Of a stretch of 22,856 bases of DNA, positions 6,322-13,721 are shown in pieces. Numbering within the stretch: position 1 is the first letter of the stretch; the number at the start of each line of letters is the position of its first letter. Both the position numbers and the translations under genes were made by a program. The notes beneath the pieces are model-generated. The model was given only the letters and a program-made list of their open reading frames with translations, did no database searches and was not told the DNA's origin. Origin of the DNA: a virus; the IMG/VR virus record IMGVR_UViG_3300046692_000585, positions 1-22,856 of that record, one strand, 5' to 3'.

Positions 6322-6657
6322 ATGTCGAACGGAATATTTGCAGTAGAATTCAAAACGAACCTGCCGGACAACGGGGCCGGGGTCGTCGTGATCAAAGATG
6401 GCTCAGTCAATGGCGGGGATGACAACTTCCTCTATCAAGGCCATGTACCAACTGCCTCAGGAAAATTCACAGAGCAGTTTCAGGTCTCGAAGTGGAAGAA
6501 TGGGAATACGAGCGTCACCGGGATCGATAATTACACCTTGGAAGCTACCGGGGAAATCGACTACGAGAAAGGCACAATCAGTCTCACTGGGACTGTTGTT
6601 GGCCATTCAAATATTCGGTTAGACCTAACCGGTAGAAAACTCCTCGCAGCGGTCTAG
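6322..6657 (+). CDS. GrlR-family regulatory protein (111 aa)
   Basis: The sequence resembles the GrlR family, named for the enterohaemorrhagic E. coli protein that binds and silences the activator GrlA. Family features are an N-terminal NGIFAVEFKTN strand, a GAGVVVIKDGSVNGGDD turn (residues about 18-34) followed by YQGHV, and later a beta-rich region ending near residue 105; the family fold is a small lipocalin-like barrel. Start ATG at 6322 has a strong AGGAGA site. It runs opposite to the flanking lysis and methylase genes, so it is likely an independently expressed cargo gene. No GrlA-like partner is in the window, so its target is unknown. The family call is by eye. Confidence 0.68.
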   Translation: MSNGIFAVEFKTNLPDNGAGVVVIKDGSVNGGDDNFLYQGHVPTASGKFTEQFQVSKWKNGNTSVTGIDNYTLEATGEIDYEKGTISLTGTVVGHSNIRLDLTGRKLLAAV

Positions 6658-6687
6658 TCTGCTGCATTTGAGAGCTGAAGGCATTCC

Positions 6688-7239
6688 TCACAAGCCTGTA
6701 GTCGGCTCTTTCCTGCTCTGTGAAACCTCCCGAACGTAGGCTTGGCATGCAGCCAGCGCTATCAATCCTCGATCGCCGTCATCGGTGATGCCGACAATTC
6801 GTTGAGCATGCGCCGGGTCAAGTGGGGCTCGTACGCTTCCATGAACCACGCCGACGGTGCTGGTGGCGGTTGGCACTGCACAGTTGCCGGTGGAAGCGGT
6901 GGCGTCGAGTAGGACTGACAAGCGCACATCAGCAGTAGCAAGGCGGTCACGCAGGCGACTTTGATCACGTTGGGCATCGGTCATGGCTCGAAAATGGGTT
7001 TGATCACTGGTTGCCAGGCGCTGCTCAATCGCGATGCGCTTGTCGTGTTCGGCGCGCTGCATGGTCGCTGAGGCTAGCGTGAGTTCGTTGAGCGTTTCGG
7101 CGTGCGATTGAGCTTGTTGCTGCAGCTGCTGACCGTATCGCCAGTCTTGAACCTGCCACGTCAAAGCAGCAGATCCGCCGGCGACAATGGCCAGTCCCGC
7201 TCCCACGGCCAGCAAACGATAAGACGTGGGGATCAACAT
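6688..7239 (-). CDS. Rz: Rz-like inner-membrane spanin (183 aa)
   Basis: The i-spanin subunit that links inner and outer membranes and completes lysis after the endolysin has acted. A single N-terminal membrane anchor is visible at residues about 8-26 (LLAVGAGLAIVAGGSAALT), followed by a long periplasmic Gln/Ala/Glu-rich helix likely to form a coiled coil, as in Rz proteins. The ATG at 7239 was chosen because it begins just before the anchor and overlaps the endolysin stop by 7 bp. Rz1 is embedded in another frame inside it (6762-6977), the hallmark of Rz/Rz1 pairs. At 183 aa it is slightly longer than lambda Rz (153 aa). Confidence 0.87.
   Translation of the reverse strand: MLIPTSYRLLAVGAGLAIVAGGSAALTWQVQDWRYGQQLQQQAQSHAETLNELTLASATMQRAEHDKRIAIEQRLATSDQTHFRAMTDAQRDQSRLRDRLATADVRLSVLLDATASTGNCAVPTATSTVGVVHGSVRAPLDPAHAQRIVGITDDGDRGLIALAACQAYVREVSQSRKEPTTGL
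6762..6977 (-). CDS. Rz1: Rz1-like outer-membrane lipoprotein spanin (71 aa), nested in Rz
   Basis: The o-spanin partner of Rz. The sequence has a short basic start, a hydrophobic signal core (VTALLLLMCAC) and a Cys at residue 20 (or 18) that would be lipid-modified after signal peptidase II cleavage. It is followed by a Pro-rich segment (PPLPPATVQCQPPPAPSAW), then a conserved-looking AWFMEAYEPHL part comparable to the AWIMQPPPDW of lambda Rz1. It lies wholly inside Rz in the +1 frame, as in lambda. Together with Rz it spans the periplasm. Confidence 0.87.
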   Translation of the reverse strand: MPNVIKVACVTALLLLMCACQSYSTPPLPPATVQCQPPPAPSAWFMEAYEPHLTRRMLNELSASPMTAIED

Positions 7240-7784
7240 AGAACCGCCCTCGCCCGCTCCCACAACTGCAGGCGATCCTGCAGGCCATTGAGCCCGCCAT
7301 TGATCTTTCGAGTAACTGCTTCAAATTCATTGCGATCCGCCAATGCGTTGAGGCCACGCATCCACCAGAACCATGCCGCCGACTCAGCCGCCCACTGCGG
7401 CAGCTCCAGCAGTTCAGGCGTGCGCAGCAATCGCTCGTCACCGAACAGCGCCAAGCTGCAGCGCAGGTAGTTGTCGTGGCCAGTGACCTGGATCAGGCCG
7501 CGACCGCGATAGCGCTGGCCATCACCATCCGCTGCTGGCGTGTTGCCCAGTTTCGCAGCCAGGCTGCCGGAGTCGTATTTGCTCAGGTACTGGTCGCCGC
7601 CCAGTTCCCGGACGTACTGCAGCTGACCCGATTCGTGACCGACTTGCGCCAGGAACGCGGCTTGGCGTTTCGGCGTGTTGATCTGCCGATGGGCCATTGC
7701 TGCGTTGAGGGCGGATACAAAAACGCCCGCTTGGCGGCGGGCGTTGGGCATGATGCGTTGCAGCTGTTGCTCCGTAATTGGCAT
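7233..7784 (-). CDS. GH19 (chitinase-like) phage endolysin (183 aa)
   Basis: It cleaves the peptidoglycan glycan strands at lysis. Glycoside hydrolase family 19 features: AAFLAQVGHESG with catalytic Glu51, a second acidic Glu60 (YVRE), and the substrate-groove motif RYRGRGLIQVTGHDNY near residues 90-107. No signal peptide or SAR segment is present, so a holin is needed for export, but none was recognised nearby. The ATG at 7784 has GGAG 5 nt upstream; further ATGs upstream fall inside a terminator. Rz overlaps its stop. A terminator-like hairpin lies inside codons about 13-21. Confidence 0.92.
   Translation of the reverse strand: MPITEQQLQRIMPNARRQAGVFVSALNAAMAHRQINTPKRQAAFLAQVGHESGQLQYVRELGGDQYLSKYDSGSLAAKLGNTPAADGDGQRYRGRGLIQVTGHDNYLRCSLALFGDERLLRTPELLELPQWAAESAAWFWWMRGLNALADRNEFEAVTRKINGGLNGLQDRLQLWERARAVLC
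7722..7745 (-). terminator. Terminator-like hairpin inside the endolysin coding sequence
   Basis: On the minus strand, a perfect 9-bp stem (AACGCCCGC pairing with GCGGGCGTT, 6-nt loop) is followed directly by TTTTG. It covers codons for PNARRQAGV, so it may be a coincidence of GC-rich coding. If active it would lower lysis-gene transcription. Confidence 0.3.
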
Positions 7785-7800
7785 ACAAACTCCAGACATG

Positions 7801-7820
7801 AAAAAGCCGCTCAAGGCGGC
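7801..7820 (-). terminator. Terminator-like hairpin between gpD and endolysin
   Basis: On the minus strand, GCCGC-CTTGA-GCGGC (7806-7820) is followed by five U residues (A-run 7801-7805). It lies between the gpD stop (7842) and the endolysin start (7784). Confidence 0.6.
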
Positions 7821-7841
7821 GGATGATTGAGACTGATGGCG

Positions 7842-8891
7842 TTATGCGAGGTTGACGATTTTGACCGGCTTGGCCGGCTTTTTCCCTTTCTTGCCCTTGG
7901 CGTTGGCCTTGCCCTTCTTGCCGCCGTTACATTCAACGGTGGTCGACCAGCCGGATTGGGTGTACGTCTGCTGCACCGACTCGGCAAGAAACTCGCCATC
8001 AAGCCCAACCTTGAAGCCTTGGGCGATGATCAGGCATTCCGCAAACAGATCAGTACGCCCTTCCATTTCGAGGCGCACGCCGGCGGTGGAGCGGTTGAAC
8101 GCCGCCAAACGCGCCCGTGCCGCTGCCTGGGCGGCGGTCTTGTTCGGGTAGATATGCCGATCGGTATGCACCGCCGGCAGCCCGGCCGGGGCGTCGTCGT
8201 TTTCCAGCGACACCACAGCCAGCTCACCGGTCTTTTTGTCTTGATGCTTGGCCCCGACCGCCTTGTGCGAATCGCGATCCTCAAAGTTGAACTGCCAGCG
8301 GCTGACGTCACTTTTTTTGATCACGATCGGCGGCAGCACCTTACCGCTTGCGCTCTGCCCGCCCTGACGCGGCATGACCAACAACTTGCCGTCGGCGACC
8401 TTCGCCGTGCAGTCGTATTGCTTAGCCAGGCGCGTGACAAAATTGAAGTCGGATTCATTGAGCTGATCGGCCCGCGCGACCTTCGTGCCCACCGGACACG
8501 CCGGCGACCAGCCGTTGCGCGCGGCGATATCGCCAACGATCGCCGATAGCGGCACGTCCTCCCAGCTCCCGCTGCGCACGGTCTTGCCACTGCCACGCAT
8601 GTCGCTGGCCTTGCCCTTGATCACAATCGTATCCGGCGGGCCAGACACCGCGACCCCGTCGACCACATAGCGGCCCAGCCGGACCAGCGACGTCTCCTGA
8701 TAGCCCAGATAGATCTCGATGCCCACGCCTTTGCGCGGCAACGTCACCAGCCCGTCCCGATCGTCAATGCGCAGTTCGAACTCGTCGGACTCCATCCCGG
8801 TCTTGTCGGTGACACTCAATTGAATCAGCCGATCATTCAACAGGGCAGTGATGTCGGTCCCGTCGACCACAATACGAAAGCGCGGTGTCAT
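7842..8891 (-). CDS. D: P2 gpD-like tail/baseplate hub protein (349 aa)
   Basis: Late control protein D family; the product is the baseplate hub that sits beneath the spike and contacts the tail tube. Seen in the sequence: an N-terminal beta region (MTPRFRIVVDGTDITALLN), the RLIQLSVTDKTGMESDEFEL segment near residues 21-40, an ARNGWSP motif near 135, and the family ending EFLAESVQQTYTQSGWSTTVEC. After this, the last 30 residues form a Lys/Gly/Pro-rich basic tail (KKGKANAKGKKGKKPAKP) not needed for the fold. The ATG at 8891 begins the conserved part; the longer reading to 8939 would run through a terminator. Order X-D matches P2. Confidence 0.9.
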   Translation of the reverse strand: MTPRFRIVVDGTDITALLNDRLIQLSVTDKTGMESDEFELRIDDRDGLVTLPRKGVGIEIYLGYQETSLVRLGRYVVDGVAVSGPPDTIVIKGKASDMRGSGKTVRSGSWEDVPLSAIVGDIAARNGWSPACPVGTKVARADQLNESDFNFVTRLAKQYDCTAKVADGKLLVMPRQGGQSASGKVLPPIVIKKSDVSRWQFNFEDRDSHKAVGAKHQDKKTGELAVVSLENDDAPAGLPAVHTDRHIYPNKTAAQAAARARLAAFNRSTAGVRLEMEGRTDLFAECLIIAQGFKVGLDGEFLAESVQQTYTQSGWSTTVECNGGKKGKANAKGKKGKKPAKPVKIVNLA

Positions 8892-8902
8892 GAATATTTC
8901 CC

Positions 8903-8929
8903 AAAAAAAAGCCCCGCACAGGACGGGGC
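8903..8929 (-). terminator. Intrinsic terminator between X and D
   Basis: On the minus strand, GCCCCG-TCCTGTG-CGGGGC (8911-8929) is followed by eight U residues (A-run 8903-8910). It ends 12 bp before the D start codon. Confidence 0.75.
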
Positions 8930-8942
8930 AAGCAAACACAGA

Positions 8943-8958
8943 GCGTTACGCGTAACGC
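8943..8958. repeat. 16-bp perfect palindrome, copy 1 (GTTACGCGTAAC core)
   Basis: GCGTTACGCGTAACGC is perfectly symmetric and non-coding. Its 12-bp core GTTACGCGTAAC recurs at 14948-14959, again in a non-coding gap just upstream (in transcription) of a terminator. This suggests a shared protein-binding site or structural role. Confidence 0.6.
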
Positions 8959-8989
8959 GAGGATCCGCCGGCGAGGACTCCGGACGGGG

Positions 8990-9196
8990 TCAATTCCACA
9001 AGGTAATCGCCTCGGTCACCGGCTGCGGCAGATCCGGCAACACGATCACCACGCCGGCGCGGTAGGGCTGATCTTCATCGGCCAGCCCCTGATTGGCATC
9101 AAGCACCGCCTCGACACAGCCATCCAGATGGCCGTAATAGTTGTGACAGATGGTATCGAGCAGATCCCCATCAGACGTCCTGCATGTCGTCGCCAT
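8990..9196 (-). CDS. X: P2 gpX-like tail protein, LysM-type (68 aa)
   Basis: Small tail protein found next to U and D in P2-like phages, with a LysM-like fold thought to help baseplate assembly. The sequence shows the family pattern: DLLDTICHNYYG near residues 11-22, then VLDANQGLAD and PYRAGVVIVLPDL. Length matches P2 gpX (67 aa). The ATG at 9196 is used with GGAG 10 nt upstream; a TTG at 9205 is less likely. The 5' end overlaps the U stop region by about 26 bp. Confidence 0.88.
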   Translation of the reverse strand: MATTCRTSDGDLLDTICHNYYGHLDGCVEAVLDANQGLADEDQPYRAGVVIVLPDLPQPVTEAITLWN

Positions 9197-10016
9197 AGCG
9201 CACAAACTCCAAGGTAAAGGCCTGCTTGCGCGGGATACCGCCCTGCATCAGCGCGCTTTGTTCTTCATCGACGTTTTCAAGGCACCACGTTCCCAGCACA
9301 TCGCCATAACCGGTGGTCAGGGTCAGCGGCTGAAGCTTTCCGCCGATCGCGCGCAGGGTGTCGAGCTGCTTTAACCCGCCTTTTAGCCCCGGCAGGATCA
9401 CACCCTTGAGGGTGATTTTCTCGTCACCAATGCCCACGCCCTGCTGCGCCGGCCGCCGCGAGAGGCGCTCTTGCGAGGCCCAGCGGAATTTGGTCGACCG
9501 GCGCAGCTCGTCAAAGGCCGCCGTGTCCAGGTTGAAGAAATACGGCTGCGCCTTGGGGTCTTGCGGCTGGATGATCAGCAGGTGCGGGAACGGCTTCACC
9601 GCCTCCGGCGCCGGCGTCTGATCCGTGGCAAAGGTGCCGGTGGGCACGATGTTGGCCAATGACGGGCTGATCTTGCCGGCGATCTTGTTAATGGCCGTGG
9701 CGGCCTTGCCGGCCTGCTCCTTCAGCACACCCAAGCGTTCCTCCACCTGGGCGACCGCGCGGGTGGCCGTGCCGTACATGGCCACTACCCGCCCGACTTG
9801 CGCCTGCGCGACGTTGATCCCGCGCATGGCCCGCTGAAGCTTTTCCCCGATCGCCGGCCCGACAAAGGGCAGGCTTTCCAGCTCGGACGCGGCGCCGGTG
9901 ATTTCGCCGATCGCGCCATTCACCGGTGACAGCATTCCGTCCAAACTGCGCCGGCCGGTTTCGCCTGCCGTGGCCAAGTACTTCAGCCCCGATTGCAACT
10001 GCCCCAATGCTTCCAT
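9171..10016 (-). CDS. U: P2 gpU-like tail protein with N-terminal extension (281 aa)
   Basis: Residues about 160-281 match gpU: FRWASQERLSRR, then a GIGDEKITLKGVILPGLKGG segment aligning with the P2 GVGEENITLAGVLYPELTGG region, and a C-terminal EFVRYGDD. The first 140 residues are an extra Ala/Gly-rich, mostly helical region (with ELESLPFVGPAIGEKLQ and coiled-coil-like VEERLGVLKEQAGKAATA), then a Pro-rich linker (TPAPEAVKPFP). P2 gpU is only about 159 aa. gpU is a small tail protein needed for tail assembly. It follows T by 12 bp. Confidence 0.88.
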   Translation of the reverse strand: MEALGQLQSGLKYLATAGETGRRSLDGMLSPVNGAIGEITGAASELESLPFVGPAIGEKLQRAMRGINVAQAQVGRVVAMYGTATRAVAQVEERLGVLKEQAGKAATAINKIAGKISPSLANIVPTGTFATDQTPAPEAVKPFPHLLIIQPQDPKAQPYFFNLDTAAFDELRRSTKFRWASQERLSRRPAQQGVGIGDEKITLKGVILPGLKGGLKQLDTLRAIGGKLQPLTLTTGYGDVLGTWCLENVDEEQSALMQGGIPRKQAFTLEFVRYGDDMQDV

Positions 10017-10028
10017 GTGCCCCCCTTA

Positions 10029-12737
10029 TCAAACGTGTGGCGTGTCATAGAGCTGATTGCCCCCCATCTGCTTGGCCATGTCGCGATAGTGCTGATCGAG
10101 CATTGGCTTGATCTGCGCGAAAAGCTGATTGCCATCCTTCACGTCGCCGTTGACCACCAGCGAAAACGGCGCCTGAATCGCCACGTTGGACTCGACTTTT
10201 GGCGCCGCCGGCGCCGCTGCCATCGGCATGACCAATGCCCCCGCCGCCGCGTCTGCGCTGGCCGGTGGCATCATCATGTCTTTGGCGGCCATGCCGATCT
10301 GAGGCGGCGGCGTCGGCTCTTCCAGCCCGGAGCGAATCACCTTCGGCCGACGCAGTTCCGAACCCGGGAAGCGCACCTTGTTGGCAAAGTGCGGCAACAG
10401 CATGGCGTCCTTCGAATTCAGGTCGCGCGGGTCATACGACACCGGCGGCGCCTCCGGAACGGCCGGGGCCATCGTCGCGCCGACATCCAGCCCCTTGCCG
10501 GGATTGATCAGCATCAGAGGGCCAGTGGTTGTCGGCGCGAACGCCTTGGCCGTAGCACCCAACGAGGTGTCGCCCAGCTTCGGCGCCATGTCTTTGCCGG
10601 CATTGGCCATCATCAACGGCCCGGCATCCGGGATTTTCTTCAGCGCGTCTTCAGTGCCGAACATCGATTTGCCGACGTACCCGCCCAAGGCATCGCCGCC
10701 GTAACTGCCAATCAAGCCACCGATCAGCCCCCCGATCGCCGTGCCGATCACCGGCATAATCATCGTGCCGAGGGCTGCCCCCGCTGCTGCACCAGAGAGC
10801 GAACCGGCCAACCCACCGGCAGCCGCACCATAACCCTCGGCCTTTTCGTCCTGAGTTTCGGCGTTCATGTAGGTGTCATAGGCCTTGAAACCGGCATCGG
10901 CCACCGCCACTACGGCCGTGCCCTTCACGACGTTGCCGACCCCGCGCGCCATCTCGACACCGCCACCAACACCCTTTCCACCAACACCCTTGCGACCGAC
11001 CTTCTTGCCCTTCTTGCCCTTCCTGTCTTTTTTATCCTCGCCGCCATCCACGTCGCCGATGTCCAGCCCGTCACCCAGGCCACCACCGGCGCCCATGTTG
11101 GTCACGATCACCTTTTGCGGAATGTTCGGATTGCCCATCAGCGAGCCACGGCCGATGTTCATCAGCCCCTTAGCCATCTTGAGAGCGCTCATCGCCGTCG
11201 ACAGACCAATCAAGCCGGCAGTGGCCAGACCGATACCCGTCACCAGTCGCGGCGACTCGTCGGCCAACATGGCCAACTTGCCCGCCACAGAGCCGATACC
11301 CTCCGTCACGGCATCCGTCAGCGGACGCATGGCGTCGCCGATCGCGCGCATCGAGTCGTCAAGGCTTTGCACCATTTCCGACTGTTTTTGCGCCGACGAC
11401 TGCCGGCGCTCTTCCAGGTTCTTATCCAGAATCCCGGTCGCGCTGGCCGACTCCTTTTTCAGGCTGTCGTACAGATCCTTGTTCTGCATGTACGCGGTCA
11501 AGGCGCCCTTGACCTGCATATCGGCGAACAGGTCGCCGGTTCGCAACGCCGATTCCAGCGAGGCGATCATGGCCTTGGCTTTCTCGGGATCAGATTCCTT
11601 GCTGATCGCGGCCGTGGCCTTGGCCATCTCGGCGGCCTTCTTGGGGTCGGTCGCCTCAATGTATTTTTGGGCCAGTGCAAAGCTGGATTCCAGAGTGGAC
11701 TTGCCATTCTGCAGCCCGGTGTTCATCGAGCCTTGATAGTCGATGCCGGCCTTCTGGTACGCCTTTACGGTGTCGCCTGAGCCGATTTTCTCCATCCAGT
11801 TCTTGAGGTTGTTGGCCGCCTCGTCCGAGCCGCCGGCAGTCTTCATCTGCACTTGCAGCATCGACCCCAGTTGCGTCACCGAGTCCATGCCGGTAATGCC
11901 CAGCTTGCCCATGCCTGCGAGCAGTTCCGGGAACCAGCGCGCCATGTCGGCCGCCTCAAAGCTACCCGCCTGCCCTTGATAGGCGATCGCTTCCAATGCC
12001 TTTTGCATCATCGCCGGGTCGGTGATCTTGGCGTTCTGCCCCAAGGCGTTGATCATCCGCGCGGTTTCAGTACCGTCCGAACCCTGACCCACGGCGAACT
12101 TGGCCGCCGTCGGCGCATAAGCCATTGCCTTGTCCAGCTCCATGCCGGCGCCCACCAGGGCGTTGACCACCTCGGCCACCTGATTGCGCGCCATGCCGGT
12201 ATCGCGTGACGTGTCGATCACGGTCTTGGACAGCGTCGCCTCTTCTGGCGTGTTGGCAATGTTGGCCTTGATCGCGATGTCACGAATGATCGCGCCATAG
12301 TCCGCGCTGATCTTGGCCGGAATCACCATCGCAGCCGAGGCGGCGGTGGCTTGCCCGATGCTGCTTTTCATCTGCTGCTTGCCGGCATCGAGCTGCGTGT
12401 GCCCCTTGGCCTTCAGCTCGGCCCCGCGCGCCGTCCTGCCCATCTGAGTGTAAGCCTTGCCCAGATTGCGGACTTCGACGCCTTCCTTCTTCAGCGCGGC
12501 GAGGTTGGCTTCCAGCTTCTTGCGCAGGGCGTCGGCACCCTTCTCGCCCGCCAAATGCGCCTTTCGCCACTCATCGCGCAGGCGCATGGTGTCGCCAATG
12601 GTCTTTTCAAGAACCCGGGCGCGCTTGCCGGTTTCCTCCAATTTCTTGATGCGGCCGGTGACGTCCTTGAACGCCGCTCCCACCGTGGAACTGACCGCCC
12701 CGCCAATGACCAACCCGAGCGCAAGTTTATTGCTCAT
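10029..12737 (-). CDS. T: Tail tape measure protein, P2 gpT-like (902 aa)
   Basis: It sets tail length and is later ejected through the tube. Visible parts: an N-terminal Gly/Ala stretch, an early charged helix (residues about 30-110), a PhageMin_Tail-like domain around 130-350 (TSRDTGMARNQVAEVVNALVG near 190), a hydrophobic helix near 475-505, a basic Gly/Lys linker (KKDRKGKKGKKVGRKGVGG, near 560-580), a glycine-zipper region near 635-690 and a Pro/Ala-rich disordered C-terminal part. Length is normal for a myovirus tail of about P2 size (815 aa in P2). The start has AAGG upstream at moderate spacing. It follows the E' frame by 33 bp. Confidence 0.95.
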   Translation of the reverse strand: MSNKLALGLVIGGAVSSTVGAAFKDVTGRIKKLEETGKRARVLEKTIGDTMRLRDEWRKAHLAGEKGADALRKKLEANLAALKKEGVEVRNLGKAYTQMGRTARGAELKAKGHTQLDAGKQQMKSSIGQATAASAAMVIPAKISADYGAIIRDIAIKANIANTPEEATLSKTVIDTSRDTGMARNQVAEVVNALVGAGMELDKAMAYAPTAAKFAVGQGSDGTETARMINALGQNAKITDPAMMQKALEAIAYQGQAGSFEAADMARWFPELLAGMGKLGITGMDSVTQLGSMLQVQMKTAGGSDEAANNLKNWMEKIGSGDTVKAYQKAGIDYQGSMNTGLQNGKSTLESSFALAQKYIEATDPKKAAEMAKATAAISKESDPEKAKAMIASLESALRTGDLFADMQVKGALTAYMQNKDLYDSLKKESASATGILDKNLEERRQSSAQKQSEMVQSLDDSMRAIGDAMRPLTDAVTEGIGSVAGKLAMLADESPRLVTGIGLATAGLIGLSTAMSALKMAKGLMNIGRGSLMGNPNIPQKVIVTNMGAGGGLGDGLDIGDVDGGEDKKDRKGKKGKKVGRKGVGGKGVGGGVEMARGVGNVVKGTAVVAVADAGFKAYDTYMNAETQDEKAEGYGAAAGGLAGSLSGAAAGAALGTMIMPVIGTAIGGLIGGLIGSYGGDALGGYVGKSMFGTEDALKKIPDAGPLMMANAGKDMAPKLGDTSLGATAKAFAPTTTGPLMLINPGKGLDVGATMAPAVPEAPPVSYDPRDLNSKDAMLLPHFANKVRFPGSELRRPKVIRSGLEEPTPPPQIGMAAKDMMMPPASADAAAGALVMPMAAAPAAPKVESNVAIQAPFSLVVNGDVKDGNQLFAQIKPMLDQHYRDMAKQMGGNQLYDTPHV

Positions 12738-12770
12738 GTGCGTGCCCTACCTTGCTCAGTCGAAAGCGGC

Positions 12771-12893
12771 TCAATCCCTGAGCCACCACAGCATCCGGTC
12801 AAAGGGCATGGCCTCGATCTCGGCGGCAGAGAAACCCGTCTCTCTCGCCAAAGTCTTGGCCGCCACCCGTTGGGTCTCGGCGTTAAAGCTCAT
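12771..12893 (-). CDS. E': P2 gpE'-like tail chaperone extension (40 aa), alternative frame
   Basis: A small open frame overlapping the end of E and ending TGA at 12771-12773. It encodes GFSAAEIEAMPFDRMLWWLRD-like sequence (given in pieces: GFSAAEIEAM, then PFDRMLWWLRD), the classic ending of the second tail chaperone in P2-like and Mu-like phages. It lies in the +1 (equally -2) frame relative to E. The ATG at 12893 has its purine-rich tract directly abutting, too close for normal initiation, so a frameshifted E-E' fusion is more likely than separate translation; E stops at CTT-TAA, a slip-prone junction. Confidence 0.78.
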   Translation of the reverse strand: MSFNAETQRVAAKTLARETGFSAAEIEAMPFDRMLWWLRD

Positions 12894-13194
12894 CCTCTTC
12901 GACCAAGCGAAAATAGCCGGCCTGCAGGCGGTTGTAGTTGCGCGTAGTCAGTGCCGCAATCTCGTCCGGCAGCGCCTGCAACAGACTGCAAAACATGTTG
13001 ATTTCGAGCTGTTCATAGTCGCCTTTCGCGCCCGCCGAAGCAGCGCGCTGATCGCGCACGGTCGGGGCGCGCATGGTCAACTTGTCGACCTTGATGCCGC
13101 CGAACTCGGCGGCCCCCTTCAGGTTGATGACCACGCCGTCGTCACTGACGACCAACCAGGAAGGATCTTTCTTTTCCGCGTTCACTTGAGTCAT
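12883..13194 (-). CDS. E: Tail assembly chaperone, gpE/gp41-like (103 aa)
   Basis: It belongs to the phage tail assembly chaperones (E, 41 or 14 family) that wrap the tape measure before tube assembly. The sequence has the family features INLKGAAEFGGIKVDKLTMRAPTVRDQ (in pieces: INLKGAAEFGG near residue 23, LTMRAPTVRD near 39) and a C-terminal helix LPDEIAALTTRNYNRLQAGY. Length is typical. Start ATG at 13194 has AAGGA upstream. Its stop codon TAA at 12883-12885 follows CTT and overlaps E'. Confidence 0.9.
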   Translation of the reverse strand: MTQVNAEKKDPSWLVVSDDGVVINLKGAAEFGGIKVDKLTMRAPTVRDQRAASAGAKGDYEQLEINMFCSLLQALPDEIAALTTRNYNRLQAGYFRLVEEDEL

Positions 13195-13205
13195 TTTCTA
13201 ATTCC

Positions 13206-13709
13206 TTACATGCCCAGGGCCGAACGCTCGGCAGCCAGTTGGTCAACGCCATCCACCACAAAAATCATGGCGAGCGGGTCAACCTCGAACATCACGCGCC
13301 CGTCGATTTCGAGCTTGTAATAGGTGATCTTTACGCCGTGCTTGATTTCACCCACGGTCGACGGTTTCCAGTCGCCCATGTCCACCTCTTTCACACCGCC
13401 GCGCATGGTGACGATCACAGGCGTCACGCGGCCTTTCAGATCTGCGAAGGCGCCACGGAACACCAGATTGGCGGCGGTCTGGTCAGCCAGACCGAAGAAC
13501 TTCAGCGCCTCGCGACGCACGCCGTTGGTGGTAAAAGCCGACTCGATTTTCTCCAGGCCCACCGCGAACTCGATCGGGGCGAACATGCCGCCGCCTTGGT
13601 AGTCCTCGACTTTTTGGGTCAGCTTGGGCAGCGTCAGCGTCGGCACGTCGCCGGCGAAACTGACGCCGTCGACAAACAGGTTCATGTTCTTCAGAACTTG
13701 AGGAATCAT
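13206..13709 (-). CDS. FII: Major tail tube protein, P2 gpFII-like (167 aa)
   Basis: Builds the inner tube through which DNA passes. The start MIPQVLKNMNLFVDGVSFAG matches the family, which begins with a short helix then MNLFVDG. Other family stretches are LTLPKLTQKVEDYQGGGM near residues 26-43 and VKITYYKLEIDGRVMFEVDPL near 130-150 (in pieces). Length matches P2 FII (172 aa). It lies 12 bp after the sheath gene, as in P2, with AAGGGGG upstream of the ATG. Confidence 0.94.
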   Translation of the reverse strand: MIPQVLKNMNLFVDGVSFAGDVPTLTLPKLTQKVEDYQGGGMFAPIEFAVGLEKIESAFTTNGVRREALKFFGLADQTAANLVFRGAFADLKGRVTPVIVTMRGGVKEVDMGDWKPSTVGEIKHGVKITYYKLEIDGRVMFEVDPLAMIFVVDGVDQLAAERSALGM

Positions 13710-13721
13710 TGATAAGCCCCC

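Noticed and set aside
9993-11780. 595-aa plus-strand open frame opposite the tape measure
   Set aside because: It lies antisense to a clear tape measure gene. Its Arg/His-rich composition is typical of a GC-rich shadow frame, and it has no motif.
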